Part shown: piece by piece, positions 25,854 to 35,529 of the stretch
How the letters are laid out: each line of letters starts with the position of its first letter
Position numbering within the stretch: the stretch's first letter is position 1
DNA from: an uncultured Pseudomonadota bacterium
GTDB taxonomy: Bacteria; Pseudomonadota; Zetaproteobacteria; Mariprofundales; Mariprofundaceae
Assembly: GCA_913055645.1 (NCBI GenBank)
Contig: CAJXLC010000020.1
Location: forward strand, 1-39,491
DNA length: 39,491 bases
Direction of reading: 5' to 3'
Translations under genes and position numbers: made by a program
The notes under the pieces: generated by a model
Told to the model about the DNA's origin: nothing
Database searches by the model: none
Seen by the model: only the letters and a program-made list of their open reading frames with translations

Positions 25854-28800
25854 ATGAAGTTATCTTTAAGTAACATGCAAAAAATACTACAACGTGTTGC
25901 TGTACTACTATTGCTGCTTATCACCTTGACTGGTGTGGCTGCATGGTTATTCATGCCTGACATCAACCGTATGCGCCCGCAGATTGAATCCTTACTCAAA
26001 CAAGAGATGCAATTAAGCAAGCTTAGCCTACAGGGGCTATCGTGGTATTGGGCTGGTCATATCGGTTTTAAAGTTGATCACTGTAGCTTTAAAACGCAAG
26101 ATAAGATGGTCATCGTTGATGATACATCACTGACTATTCAGGTATCATTGATAGGCCTTTTACGTGGCGAACTGTTGCCCAAACGCATCGCACTTCAGGG
26201 TGGTTTATTACAACTTGATGCTTCCAATTATGATCATCTAAACCACCCAAACATTTCGCCAACGCACCTGATTATGGATGATATGAATGTGCAATGGCGT
26301 TATGCATCCTATCAAGGAAACCTAAAATCTGCTGCCTTGGATATAGATATTCCCTCTGGGTCTGCTCTCTTACGCATGCCTGGCTTCCGATTAACGGCAA
26401 CATTGGATTCACAATCCCAATTAGTTTCCGCAGATTGGAAATTTGATAATATTCATTGGTTACCCATTGAATGGCAAAAATTTATGCTCGGCAATGTGTC
26501 AGGCGAAGCTCACCTACAACAGCAAAATACATTGCAGTGGAAGTTGGACATGCAAACACAAGGCTCTTCTGCTGCTATCAATGTGCCTACAGGACCCTTT
26601 CAGCTACCGTTTAATCAATTACTTTCAACATGGCTCATCAGCTTTGATAAAGATTATAATCTACAACAATGGAATATTCCTTCGCTCAAATGGCTACAAG
26701 GAAAGAATCAGGGTATGGCTCGTGCACACTGGCAGGATGGTAAATTCTCACTCAGTGCAAATTCTGATTATTTGGACATGCCGTTACTATGGTCATGGCT
26801 GCGCCCATTGGGTAACACAAAAAGCTGGCTGACTTGGCTAAGCAGCATGCAGCATGGCGTTGCTTCTGACATTAAAGTTTCACTTAACGTGCCATGGGAG
26901 CATCCTCTTCAAGGATTACCTAAAAATAAGGATTGGGATAAGCTGCGTTATCATGTAAGTGCGCAAGTTGACAATGCTGATGTTCATTTGGGCTTTGATG
27001 ACAACAAGCTTACCCATAGTAAAGCAAAAGTAGATGTAGATGAGAATGGCTTAAAAGCGGATATTAGTCACGTTGAATTACCGCATCAGGTAGGCACAGC
27101 ATCTGGAACATTGAATATGCCATGGAAAACCTTGGATATACATATGCAAGCTCATGGGCAAACAGATGTTGGAAAACTACAACAATGGTTTAGACCATCC
27201 CGCGCCGACAATCTACGCTGGATTGATGCCCCTGCTACCACAAGCGTTCAGCTTCAATGGAACCCTTTGCAGGATGAACCTAGCCTAGCCCATGTGTCAC
27301 TCAAGCCATCTGCAACATGGCATTTGGAGCCAAATAATATTCCTCTACAAATTAAATCAGGAGAAATAATATGGGATATGCAGCAGGGATTACATGCTAA
27401 AAAGTTAAACATTCAAAGCAAACTTTTACATGGCGAGATGTCATTCCAAGCCAAAGAAACAGCCCAACAAACTGTGCAACTAACATCCTTAACAAGTCAC
27501 ATTCAAGGCGATTTTTCTGAGCTTGATGCATACTATCATATTCCCATTGAGCAAGCCGCTGGGCAGCTACAAGCAGATATTAAATTTGATAAGCATTGGT
27601 ATGGCACATTAAACTTTAATCAAGCATCTTGGAAAAACTTTCTTGGCTCCCACAAAACAATAAAATCTCCTATGCAAGTGAGCTTTCAAGGAGATCTGGA
27701 AAATGGAACCCTTAAACTGCATAAGTTATTCTGCAATCAAGCCCCCATTCAGTTATCGGGATCAGGTCAAATAAACAACTATGGTTTGAAATTAGATTTA
27801 ACATCGCTAAAGGCTCCAGCTTTTAAAGGTGCGCTCAAAGTCTCCGCGCCTTTTACTAAAGACCCATGGGAAATGATGATTCATGCGCAATACTTAAATC
27901 GCAAAGCGCTACCTGAACAGCTTCCCCAAACTGAAGCCCTTGCAGATAAACCTTGGTCTCTTCAAGCTAATATCGGCAACTTCGTTTGGGATGATGCAAC
28001 CATGACAGGCGTATCCATGAAGCTTGCCTCAAAACGCAATAGTGCCGGCTTTTTTAAAGCTCATGAGATTCATTCTGGCACACTCGTTCTACAAGACATA
28101 TCTGCCTTATTTGCTTTACCTGGCGGTAGCGCTGTAGATCTAAGACATTTATCAGCAGCCATGGGTAAGCAGCATTTAGTACTATCCGCATCATTAACAC
28201 CTGAAACTGATGGAGGTATGCGCTGGCAAGGTTTTGCACAACTTGATGGTGATTTTGGTGGTACAATGCAACGGGCAAAGCTTACAAAACTATTTAAAGG
28301 CGGTGATATGCACGCCCTGTTTCTAGGACAGGGTATCTTGCTTAAAGATCAACCTTGGTGGGATGGACTACGTGGCCGATTACGTTTACGTGTTGATGAT
28401 GGTATTATCCTCAAAGGTGGTACGCTTACCAAAACATTGGCTGCTGTAAGTCTCGTGGATTTACCTGATTTATTTTTTGGTGCTCGCAAGGATTTGAGCC
28501 ACGATGGTTTGTATTATAAACGATTACAAATTGAGGCTACCCTGAAGGAACAAATGTTTAATATTCATAAACTTGGCTTACGTTCATCTGCTATGGATAT
28601 TGCGGGTGAAGGGAGTTTAAATCTTGAAAAAGATCATATTGACTTAAAGATGATTGTTCGTCCATTTCAAAACTTGGATGCCCTGCTTGGAAAAATACCC
28701 TTGCTTCGAGACCTTTTAGGCGGGGCTGCACACTCACTTATACGGAAGATTTATCATATGCATGGCTCTATAGCCAATGCTACTGTCGATCAATTATCGC

Positions 28801-28904
28801 CTGAAGAGGCGGGTTTATCACAATCTGGGTTGGTTGAAACCTTGCTAAGCATTCCTGATTTATGGTTTGGCAAAAACACAACCACTCAGCAGTCAAAGCC
28901 ATAA
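25854..28904 (+). CDS. YhdP-like AsmA-family envelope protein (intermembrane lipid transport)
   Basis: A large inner-membrane-anchored periplasmic protein, likely a bridge-like lipid carrier. Of 1016 residues, one N-terminal membrane helix (VAVLLLLLITLTGVAAWLFM, about 12-31) is followed by extended beta-rich sequence without cysteines clusters or catalytic motifs, the DUF3971/AsmA style of YhdP, TamB and YdbH. The end carries the YhdP-type stretch with DLKMIVRPFQNLDALLGKIP then LLRDLLGGAAHSL. YhdP is known to affect phospholipid flow to the outer membrane. Being 30 bases behind mlaC, it is probably part of the mla transcript, supporting lipid transport. It is shorter than E. coli YhdP (1266). 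The stop abuts the convergent SPOR gene with no gap. Confidence 0.82.
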   Translation: MKLSLSNMQKILQRVAVLLLLLITLTGVAAWLFMPDINRMRPQIESLLKQEMQLSKLSLQGLSWYWAGHIGFKVDHCSFKTQDKMVIVDDTSLTIQVSLIGLLRGELLPKRIALQGGLLQLDASNYDHLNHPNISPTHLIMDDMNVQWRYASYQGNLKSAALDIDIPSGSALLRMPGFRLTATLDSQSQLVSADWKFDNIHWLPIEWQKFMLGNVSGEAHLQQQNTLQWKLDMQTQGSSAAINVPTGPFQLPFNQLLSTWLISFDKDYNLQQWNIPSLKWLQGKNQGMARAHWQDGKFSLSANSDYLDMPLLWSWLRPLGNTKSWLTWLSSMQHGVASDIKVSLNVPWEHPLQGLPKNKDWDKLRYHVSAQVDNADVHLGFDDNKLTHSKAKVDVDENGLKADISHVELPHQVGTASGTLNMPWKTLDIHMQAHGQTDVGKLQQWFRPSRADNLRWIDAPATTSVQLQWNPLQDEPSLAHVSLKPSATWHLEPNNIPLQIKSGEIIWDMQQGLHAKKLNIQSKLLHGEMSFQAKETAQQTVQLTSLTSHIQGDFSELDAYYHIPIEQAAGQLQADIKFDKHWYGTLNFNQASWKNFLGSHKTIKSPMQVSFQGDLENGTLKLHKLFCNQAPIQLSGSGQINNYGLKLDLTSLKAPAFKGALKVSAPFTKDPWEMMIHAQYLNRKALPEQLPQTEALADKPWSLQANIGNFVWDDATMTGVSMKLASKRNSAGFFKAHEIHSGTLVLQDISALFALPGGSAVDLRHLSAAMGKQHLVLSASLTPETDGGMRWQGFAQLDGDFGGTMQRAKLTKLFKGGDMHALFLGQGILLKDQPWWDGLRGRLRLRVDDGIILKGGTLTKTLAAVSLVDLPDLFFGARKDLSHDGLYYKRLQIEATLKEQMFNIHKLGLRSSAMDIAGEGSLNLEKDHIDLKMIVRPFQNLDALLGKIPLLRDLLGGAAHSLIRKIYHMHGSIANATVDQLSPEEAGLSQSGLVETLLSIPDLWFGKNTTTQQSKP

Positions 28905-30029
28905 TCATTTCACTAGCTTATTATTCTCCAACCAACAGTCTGCCACCTCTAGTTTCGTGCAAATATCTAACATTGCCTCTCTAGCCAGAGTTCGCGTGCT
29001 ATAACGGCCTGATTGAACACGATAAATAAGCTTACCTGCAGATCTTTTACTTACCACAAAGGTCTGAAAAAGATAATTATGTTTAATCATTGCGACCATT
29101 TTTTCTGCATTTTTCATGCTTTGAAATGACCCAATATTAATTACCCATTCCGCAGCTAACATATCAATATTACGAGGCTTTTTATTATAGGAATGTTTTG
29201 AGTAAACATGCTTTCCTTCATCCATAATCAACCATGGGGCGCTCGCATCGCGGCGCAATAAATATAACTCTTTATCATCATTTGCATTGTAATTGCTAGA
29301 TTGATAACCCTGCCTAAAAGATACAATCACCGCTTCACCTGCATCATTCGCATCAGGCACAATCTTTATATCTGAAATTTGAATGTGTATAAATGTTTTC
29401 TTCCGGTTAATCCTTTGTTTATGTTCAGACCATGATTGATAGTTATATTTATCTGTTTGAAAATTCACATCATAATGGTTCATATAAGCCTTATGATTCA
29501 GTGATTGCCAATCCTTAACCCATGATTGTACAGCACTTTCAACAGATGCTCGAACAGCCGCTGTTAAAGTACCCGTTTGTTCTTCTTGAGCCGGCATGGC
29601 AGCACTATCTATTCGCATGAATGCCTGCAAACGCTTTTCCGCCTCTTCTAATGCAGAGGTAAATTCAGCATTCCCAAGTTTTTTAATACCATCATGTGCC
29701 GCATGCGCATAACTACCTGCCCGTAATGCCGCCGCAAAAGACTTCCTCCGAAACGCCTCGCCTTTTATCAAGGCTGCCAAAGGATTTTTTTGAATCACAT
29801 CAGTGCTTAACCAAGCAAGTGCTGCATCAACTTGCTCATGCTCAAGCTCCAATATCGCCAACAACACTTCCCTATCACCCTCTGCCAAAGACAATACTTT
29901 TTCACTCTGATTGGATTTAAGTAAATTATAGGCGGTTTGTTTCGTCATGTGTTCGGCTGTCGCATTCAAACTTTGCAAAGGCATCAACAACACAAGCCAC
30001 ACAATCCATACAGGCACTTTTCTAAACAT
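28905..30029 (-). CDS. Periplasmic protein with NTF2-like and SPOR domains
   Basis: Probably a peptidoglycan-associated protein. The 374-residue product has a signal peptide (VWIVWLVLLMPLQSLNATA), helical TPR-like pairs up to 150, an NTF2-like domain (about 165-295) with WVKDWQSLNHKAYMNHYDVNFQ and VIVSFRQGYQSSNYN and LYLLRRDASAPWLIMDEG, of the type attached to Csd6/LdtA-like L,D-transpeptidases, and a C-terminal SPOR domain (AAEWVINIGSFQSMKNAEKM through VQSGRYSTRTLAREA), which binds denuded glycan at division sites. No transpeptidase Cys motif is present. Its ATG overlaps the M14 peptidase stop (TAATG), so both are co-translated in the glyQS operon. The domain reading is from pattern recognition; the exact partner is unknown. 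Confidence 0.75.
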   Translation of the reverse strand: MFRKVPVWIVWLVLLMPLQSLNATAEHMTKQTAYNLLKSNQSEKVLSLAEGDREVLLAILELEHEQVDAALAWLSTDVIQKNPLAALIKGEAFRRKSFAAALRAGSYAHAAHDGIKKLGNAEFTSALEEAEKRLQAFMRIDSAAMPAQEEQTGTLTAAVRASVESAVQSWVKDWQSLNHKAYMNHYDVNFQTDKYNYQSWSEHKQRINRKKTFIHIQISDIKIVPDANDAGEAVIVSFRQGYQSSNYNANDDKELYLLRRDASAPWLIMDEGKHVYSKHSYNKKPRNIDMLAAEWVINIGSFQSMKNAEKMVAMIKHNYLFQTFVVSKRSAGKLIYRVQSGRYSTRTLAREAMLDICTKLEVADCWLENNKLVK

Positions 30030-31018
30030 TAATTAGCAACCTTCTGCACATGCAATTGTGCCCCATCTTGCACCCCACCTTTCTGTGTCTTTTGCGTCAA
30101 AATATCCATATGTTTATCAATGTCCTCAAACAATGGATAAGCAGCCAATGTCTCCTCTTTGGGAATATTATAACGCAGCCAATGAATCAAATCCGTCCAC
30201 ATTTTAGAAACTTGCTGCTTGCTTGGCATTATACCCGCATACGGCAACTCTACGGTAACAACGGGGATTTTATGCTGAATCCCTGCTGAATTCCCCAACG
30301 AACCCGGGTAAACACCAATAAGTCTTAAATGCAGTGCTCCCAACTTCTTCGGGCCAACAGGTGGACCATCAAAATCAAGCACGCCATAAGGCGCATGCAC
30401 CGATACAATCGCATCAGGCTTAAAGCGTTTAATTTCATCATAAAGCCATTGTGATTCAGGCTCGCTCAAAGGCTCCACGCCAGGGTAACGGCGCGGGTCA
30501 TGACCTGTTTTCTTCCAATAACGAGAGGTTTCTTCATGCCAGTTTGGCGTAGGCATATTACGATTAAGATCAACACCATGTGCATTTAATCGCACTGATT
30601 TTTTTTGCAGCAAGCCATCAGGGTTCAACAGTGGTACAACATGCCAGTGAAACAATCCTGAATGATATACATCCAATATTTTCATCCATTTAAATACAAT
30701 GCTTACCGACGCATATTCGTCGCCATGCGTACCACCAATCAGCAAGACGCGCCCTATGGGTTTACGTCTTTCAAATAATGGCGGGTATTCCTTTAACAAA
30801 ATAGCCTGCCCATTCACTGAACGCGCTTCCGTATCTTGTAATTGACTTTGTAAACAACGTGTTACACTTACACTGCCTAATTTATGCCCAATACGCTGAC
30901 ATTCCTCTTGAACAGACGCTGGTATTTGCATTTTTTCTTCACCAACAGCAAGCACACTGCTCAGTAAACTGACCAGTGTAATACCTAAAAAAAATAATCT
31001 TTTACAGTTTTGATACAT
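30029..31018 (-). CDS. Secreted M14-family zinc carboxypeptidase (MpaA/Csd4-like)
   Basis: A zinc carboxypeptidase likely to trim peptidoglycan stem peptides. The 329-residue product has a signal peptide (RLFFLGITLVSLLSSVLA), then an M14 domain: zinc ligands His98 and Glu101 in GGTHGDEYAS, NPDG near 132, the substrate-binding Asn-Arg in VDLNRNMPTPNW (152-153), third ligand His208 in VSVHAPYG, and catalytic Glu257 in VTVELPYAG. MpaA acts inside the cell in E. coli, whereas this one is exported, like the shape enzymes Csd4 and Pgp1. Start ATG 31018 overlaps the glyS end by about 17 bases; a TTG at 31024 is less likely. The SPOR/NTF2 gene follows with a one-base overlap. Confidence 0.87.
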   Translation of the reverse strand: MYQNCKRLFFLGITLVSLLSSVLAVGEEKMQIPASVQEECQRIGHKLGSVSVTRCLQSQLQDTEARSVNGQAILLKEYPPLFERRKPIGRVLLIGGTHGDEYASVSIVFKWMKILDVYHSGLFHWHVVPLLNPDGLLQKKSVRLNAHGVDLNRNMPTPNWHEETSRYWKKTGHDPRRYPGVEPLSEPESQWLYDEIKRFKPDAIVSVHAPYGVLDFDGPPVGPKKLGALHLRLIGVYPGSLGNSAGIQHKIPVVTVELPYAGIMPSKQQVSKMWTDLIHWLRYNIPKEETLAAYPLFEDIDKHMDILTQKTQKGGVQDGAQLHVQKVAN

Positions 31019-33080
31019 CAGCAAGCTGTAAAAATAATGCCCTAAGCTGACCCAATAGAGCCAAACGATTGCCTTTTACAGCCACATCATCTGCCATCAC
31101 CATCACATCATCAAAGAATGTATCAACAGGCTCGCGTAAGGTTGCCAAAGCTTCCAGTTGTGCTTCAGGTTCTGTCGGGAATGTTGAAGAAACTTCATTT
31201 AATTGCTCAAACAGTACTTTTTCAGCCTGTTCTTCAAACAAACCTTCATCAACATGCAAAGAAATATCACCTGCTTTTTTGAGTATATTCGCAATGCGTT
31301 TATTGGCTGCTGCAACGGCCTGCCCAGCTTCAGAATCAGCAAATTTAGTCAACAATTCCGCTACTGCGAGATGTTGATACAATGGCAACTCAACATTGCC
31401 ACTCAATGCCGCATCAACTGCAGATTTACTAACCATAAAGCCGTCTGCCATACCCAATAAACGCTCATGAATAAAATGCGTGACTGCCATTTGTGTTTCA
31501 TCGCTAATCGCAATGGTCACACGCTGTTGATTCCATTGTTTTGCGGCTTCTTTGAGCACCTCGGTCAAGGTCATATTGATAGGATTTCGTTTATTCTCTA
31601 ATAAATGAATCAAACCAATCGCAGCTCTGCGTAGTGCAAAAGGATCAGCACTTGCCGTAGGGATTTTACCCAAGTGGAAATACCCCAATAATTTATCAGC
31701 CCGCTCAATGACACCAATCGCACATGCGATGGGACTTGTTGGCAAAGCATCATCGGCTCCAGAAGGTGCATAATGTTGGCTAACCGCATCGGCAACAGCA
31801 TCATTTTCACCATCCATCTTGGCGTAAATACCACCCATATAGCCTTGCAATTCAGGAAACTCACCCACCAAACCCGTGGTTAAATCAGATTTACATAAGT
31901 ATGCCGCACGTTGTGCATCATTGGCATCCACACCTAGCTCAGCAGCACTATCCAACACAAAGCCACGCAACCTACGCACTTGGTCACCAACCATGCCCAA
32001 GCCATCTTGGAATACGATTTCAGATAACTTTTCAACACGCGCGTCTAGGCTTTCTTTTGGATCACGTTCAAAGAAGAACATGCCATCGGCAAGGCGTGCA
32101 TTCACCACACGCTCATTGCCATGCGCCACCATAGCAGGATCTTTTGATTTGATATTGGCAACAGCAAAAAATACATTCGATGTGTTGCCATCTTTATCTT
32201 GAGTAGAGAAACAGCGTTGATGATGTTTAAGCTCAATACGGCTGACTTCAATCGGAAGTTTTAAGAATTCAGGCAAATAGTGACCCGTAATCACATGCGG
32301 CCATTCGGTTAAGTCCGTTACCTCTTCAACCAAATCCGCATCTTCAATAAGGGTTACCCCTGCCGCTGTACATGCAGCTTCTAAGCCTTCGACAATACTG
32401 GCTTTTCGCGCTGTTCGGTCAGCAATCACCATACGTTCTTCAAGCCACTCAAATGGTTTTTCTGCGCTAATTTCACCTTTGGCATTGCTTGCCATACGAT
32501 GACCATATGAATCTTTACCTGCCTGAATCCCTGCAAATGAAAAATCTAAAACTTCATCGCCCAAACGCGCTACAATCCAACGAATTGGACGAATAAATGC
32601 ATCACTGCGGTTCTCACCATCTTGCCATTGCATTTGCTTGGGACTTGGCAAGCCGCGAAGAATCGCAGGCATGGCTTCAGCAATAATATCGACAACTTTT
32701 CTACCTTTCACTGTAATCACAGCCTTCATATACTTGGCTTTGCCATCACCTTTATCGGTGAATTCAAAATCCGATACATTCAGCCCTGATTTTCGAGCAA
32801 AACCTTCCGCAGCTTTGCTTGGTTCTCCGTCTTTGAGTGCAACATTTTCAGGCGGTCCCCAAATCACTTGTTCACGGTCAGCTTGCATAGTTGGGCAATC
32901 CATCACATGAATAAGTAAACGGCGTGGCGTTACGCCTAGCCTCAATTCGGACACTTCAATATTGGCCGCCTTCAAAAGCTTTTCTAAGGCAGTTTTTAGA
33001 GCGTTGCCCATGCGTGCTGACACGCCTGCTGGAATTTCTTCAACACCAATTTCAATCAGTAATGGTTTCAAATCACTCAT
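31002..33080 (-). CDS. glyS: Glycine--tRNA ligase beta subunit
   Basis: GlyS is the tRNA-binding subunit of the alpha2-beta2 bacterial glycyl-tRNA synthetase. The 692-residue product starts with [19 protein letters not shown], contains [39 protein letters not shown] and [17 protein letters not shown], and ends in the DALR-type anticodon-binding region ([26 protein letters not shown]), all standard. E. coli GlyS is 689. Its ATG overlaps the glyQ TGA as ATGA. It is followed by the M14 peptidase within the same transcript, an unusual envelope companion for a tRNA synthetase. Confidence 0.97.
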   Translation of the reverse strand: MSDLKPLLIEIGVEEIPAGVSARMGNALKTALEKLLKAANIEVSELRLGVTPRRLLIHVMDCPTMQADREQVIWGPPENVALKDGEPSKAAEGFARKSGLNVSDFEFTDKGDGKAKYMKAVITVKGRKVVDIIAEAMPAILRGLPSPKQMQWQDGENRSDAFIRPIRWIVARLGDEVLDFSFAGIQAGKDSYGHRMASNAKGEISAEKPFEWLEERMVIADRTARKASIVEGLEAACTAAGVTLIEDADLVEEVTDLTEWPHVITGHYLPEFLKLPIEVSRIELKHHQRCFSTQDKDGNTSNVFFAVANIKSKDPAMVAHGNERVVNARLADGMFFFERDPKESLDARVEKLSEIVFQDGLGMVGDQVRRLRGFVLDSAAELGVDANDAQRAAYLCKSDLTTGLVGEFPELQGYMGGIYAKMDGENDAVADAVSQHYAPSGADDALPTSPIACAIGVIERADKLLGYFHLGKIPTASADPFALRRAAIGLIHLLENKRNPINMTLTEVLKEAAKQWNQQRVTIAISDETQMAVTHFIHERLLGMADGFMVSKSAVDAALSGNVELPLYQHLAVAELLTKFADSEAGQAVAAANKRIANILKKAGDISLHVDEGLFEEQAEKVLFEQLNEVSSTFPTEPEAQLEALATLREPVDTFFDDVMVMADDVAVKGNRLALLGQLRALFLQLADVSKL

Positions 33081-33934
33081 GATTCCACCCCCGCATAGCC
33101 TTGTGCAACGGTGCGCGATAATCCGCGTACACGCCCAATAAAGCGTTGTCTCTCTGCCACCGAAATTGCCCCACGTGCATCAAGCAAATTAAACGCATGC
33201 GAAGCTTTAATCACTTCCTCATAAGCTGGTAAAAAGAGCTTGTTGTCCGATAGTTTCTTACAATCGCCCTCAGCTTGATCAAACTGTTGGTGTAAGAATG
33301 ATGTGTCTGCATGCTCAAAATTATAAGCGGAAAATTCTTGCTCATTACGCAAGAAGACATCGCCATAAGTCACTTTTGTACCATCAGGTTGTTCAACCCA
33401 TGTGAGGTCATAAACATTTTCTACGCCTTGGATATACATCGCTAGACGCTCTAAACCGTAAGTAATTTCACCTGGCGTGCGGCTTAATTCCACACCACCT
33501 ACCTGTTGAAAGTAAGTGAATTGTGTTACTTCCATACCATCAAGCCAAACTTCCCAACCAAGTCCCCATGCACCAAGGGTTGGTGATTCCCAATCATCTT
33601 CCACAAAGCGAATATCATGCACATCGGTATCAATGCCAATTTCACGCAACGATGCCAAATACAAATCCAAAATATCTTCAGGCGCAGGTTTTAAAATCAC
33701 CTGAAACTGGTAATAATGCTGTAAACGGTTGGGATTCTCACCATAGCGACCATCGGTCGGGCGACGGCACGGTTGCGCATAAGCTGCCCGCCAATCCTTA
33801 TCATCCAATACCCGCATAAAGGTTGCAGGATGAAAGGTTCCAGCCCCCATGGAGCTATCATAAGGCTGCTGTACAACACAGCCCTGCTTTGCCCAAAACT
33901 GTTGTAATGTCATAATTAAATCTTGAAATGTCAC
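33077..33934 (-). CDS. glyQ: Glycine--tRNA ligase alpha subunit
   Basis: GlyQ is the catalytic subunit making glycyl-adenylate and charging tRNA-Gly. The 285-residue product has family hallmarks [80 protein letters not shown] and [21 protein letters not shown], and a standard length (E. coli 303). The start is a GTG (TFQDLIMTL) with GGAG eight bases upstream. A sigma-70-type promoter candidate lies at 33983-34010. No T-box leader is seen in the 42-base leader it implies. Confidence 0.97.
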   Translation of the reverse strand: MTFQDLIMTLQQFWAKQGCVVQQPYDSSMGAGTFHPATFMRVLDDKDWRAAYAQPCRRPTDGRYGENPNRLQHYYQFQVILKPAPEDILDLYLASLREIGIDTDVHDIRFVEDDWESPTLGAWGLGWEVWLDGMEVTQFTYFQQVGGVELSRTPGEITYGLERLAMYIQGVENVYDLTWVEQPDGTKVTYGDVFLRNEQEFSAYNFEHADTSFLHQQFDQAEGDCKKLSDNKLFLPAYEEVIKASHAFNLLDARGAISVAERQRFIGRVRGLSRTVAQGYAGVES

Positions 33935-33982
33935 GGTTAAAACTCCGATACCTGCTTAAAACAATCATTCTTTACCGCTCGA

Positions 33983-34010
33983 ACTATATCGACATGAGTC
34001 TTTTCGTCAT
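33983..34010 (-). promoter_or_regulatory. Sigma-70 promoter candidate for glyQ operon
   Basis: On the minus strand ATGACG (four of six) and TATAGT (five of six) are spaced by 16 bases; transcription would start near 33976, about 42 bases before the glyQ GTG. Position at the head of the four-gene glyQ-glyS-M14-SPOR operon supports it. Confidence 0.45.
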
Positions 34011-34050
34011 TAAAAGTTATTCGTAAGTTTTCAGCAAGCTAAAGTGACAG

Positions 34051-34097
34051 CTCAGATTGCCGCTAATTTATTCAAGAGCAAGGTGAAAAAGCGCCGC
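34051..34097 (+). repeat. Single-arm copy of the 12645-12752 repeat family
   Basis: This plus-strand stretch, beginning CTCAGATTGCCGCTAATTTA and running into AAGGTGAAAAAGCGCCGC, matches the minus-strand reading of the right arm of the hairpin at 12645-12752 at about 85 percent over 46 bases. The second arm is absent here. It falls exactly where base composition changes. Confidence 0.6.
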
Positions 34098-34182
34098 AGT
34101 GAGCAACCAAGTATGTCGCAGGATTATTCGCCAATGACCCATCGCTAACAAAGCTGCCTGCCTTGAAAATAGGTGGCAAGCG

Positions 34183-34216
34183 AGCTGGGTTGCTGCCGAT
34201 GGACTGCAACCCAGCT
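34183..34216. repeat. Perfect 11-base-pair hairpin before the ion channel gene
   Basis: AGCTGGGTTGC and GCAACCCAGCT are perfect inverted copies around a 12-base loop. The stem is GC-rich and stable. No T-run follows, and it lies 33 bases before the channel ATG, so it may sit in that gene's leader, be an operator, or be part of the repeat remnant that begins at 34051. Confidence 0.55.
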
Positions 34217-34248
34217 ACGAGACGATTGATATCAGGGTCGTTCTTGCA

Positions 34249-35247
34249 ATGAATACGGATATACATAGAATTGAATATATGGTAGATAAGACTATATCTG
34301 TACTACGCAATCTGCGTGAGCAGGCCTATACGCTGGTTGATGGGAACCATTCGCTGCCGGGAAGAATATTCAACGGTTTTATTCTTCTGCTGATTGTCGG
34401 TAATGTCGTTGCCATTGTTCTGGAGTCGGTTGCATCTGTGTACGCTGCCCACCGCCTGTTTTTCGAAAGCTTCGAAACCTTTTCGGTGATGGTGTTCACG
34501 CTGGAATACCTACTGCGTCTGTGGGTTTGCGTCGAGGAAACCCGCTTTTATCGGCCTGTGCGCGGTCGCCTGCGCTATATGTTCAGCTTTATGGCTATTG
34601 TGGATCTTGCCGCAATTCTGCCCTTTTATTTATCCATGTTTACGGCGCTCGATACGCGTTTCTTGCGTGTGTTGCGCTTGCTGCGGGTGTTCAAGCTGAC
34701 GCGGCATTTTCACTCGCTGGAAGTGCTGATGCATGTTATTCGCCAAGAAGGGCCAGTGCTGGCTTCTGCCATGTTTATTTTAATAGTGCTGATTATACTG
34801 GCTTCAGGCGGCATGTATGTGGTTGAACACGATGCCCAGCCGGAAGCATTCGGGAGCATTCCCCGCGCCATGTGGTGGGCGGCTGTCACGCTGACCACGG
34901 TAGGGTATGGCGATACCGTCCCGATTACGGATGCCGGAAAAATGTTCGCTTTAGCGATCACCATTCTCGGTGTCGGCATGGCCGCCATGCCTGCGGGTAT
35001 TATCGCTTCAGGCTTCACGCGTGAGTTGCAGAAACGTCGGAAAATGTACCAGACCAGTGTGCGTGAAGCGCTGGAAGACGGGTTTATCTCGCCTGAGGAG
35101 CAGAAGGATCTGGAAGAAATACGTAAACGCCTTGGTCTGGATCCTGAGGATGCACAGGCCGTTACCCGCGCGGAATTTGCGCTGATGTGCGAGCTCGAGG
35201 AGAGCAGCCACTGTCCGCACTGTGGTAAGAAGCTGTCTGGCTCTTGA
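34249..35247 (+). CDS. Voltage-gated potassium channel family ion transporter
   Basis: An inner membrane potassium channel of the six-helix Kv type. The 332-residue product shows helices S1 to S3 between about 35 and 130, an arginine-rich S4 sensor (TRFLRVLRLLRVFKLTRHF, about 140-160), a pore loop with the potassium filter TTVGYGDTVP (around 215-225) and S6 (MFALAITILGVGMAAMPAGIIASGF), as in KvAP-like bacterial channels. A soluble C-terminus of about 75 residues is charged and ends in HCPHCGKKL, a single CxxC pair that could bind metal. Start codon choice between 34249 and 34279 is open; neither has a good binding site. G+C is clearly higher than in the genes to the left, and a broken partner gene follows. 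Confidence 0.9.
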   Translation: MNTDIHRIEYMVDKTISVLRNLREQAYTLVDGNHSLPGRIFNGFILLLIVGNVVAIVLESVASVYAAHRLFFESFETFSVMVFTLEYLLRLWVCVEETRFYRPVRGRLRYMFSFMAIVDLAAILPFYLSMFTALDTRFLRVLRLLRVFKLTRHFHSLEVLMHVIRQEGPVLASAMFILIVLIILASGGMYVVEHDAQPEAFGSIPRAMWWAAVTLTTVGYGDTVPITDAGKMFALAITILGVGMAAMPAGIIASGFTRELQKRRKMYQTSVREALEDGFISPEEQKDLEEIRKRLGLDPEDAQAVTRAEFALMCELEESSHCPHCGKKLSGS

Positions 35248-35349
35248 CGGGATACTGATTTATTCCATGCTTTTCGAGGGCGTACCGGTGGCGGCAGAAC
35301 ACGCCCATGCCAGGGGTTAGATTCAGATCACCGGACAGGAGGCAGACTG

Positions 35350-35528
35350 ATGTCTAGCATGAGTTTGCAACGTGTTTTCTTTGCGTTTTTTGTATTGCTG
35401 GCGCTATCAATGAATTTCGGTTTCTTTTATGGGCAGACCGACAATGCCTTCACCATAATCCCTATGAGCTGTTTGGAGCGATTGTAATCAACCTGGTTGA
35501 CCATTCTCAAACTCCTTCGACTCTCTGA
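35350..35528 (+). pseudogene. Frameshifted and truncated small membrane protein gene
   Basis: A perfect GGAGG seven bases before the ATG opens a 45-residue frame, MSLQRVFFAFFVLLALSMNF then GFFYGQTDN, that ends in nonsense (AFTIIPMSCLERL). Shifting by one base after DN restores LHHNPYELFGAIVINLV, the continuation expected from a small conserved membrane protein family (I believe DUF6394, often beside potassium channels). The match then stops, at about 35500, where a full-length member would go on for some 60 residues. So one indel plus loss of the 3' half. It reads in the same direction as the channel, 102 bases downstream. Confidence 0.65.
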
Positions 35529-35529
35529 T

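Noticed and set aside
33935-34248. T-box or glycine riboswitch ahead of glyQ
   Set aside because: The predicted leader is only about 42 bases and no T-box core or glycine-aptamer pattern was recognised.
34072-34266. 64-codon minus-strand frame across the repeat and hairpin before the channel gene
   Set aside because: It lies over the repeat arm and perfect hairpin, has no binding site, and reads into the channel's own start region.
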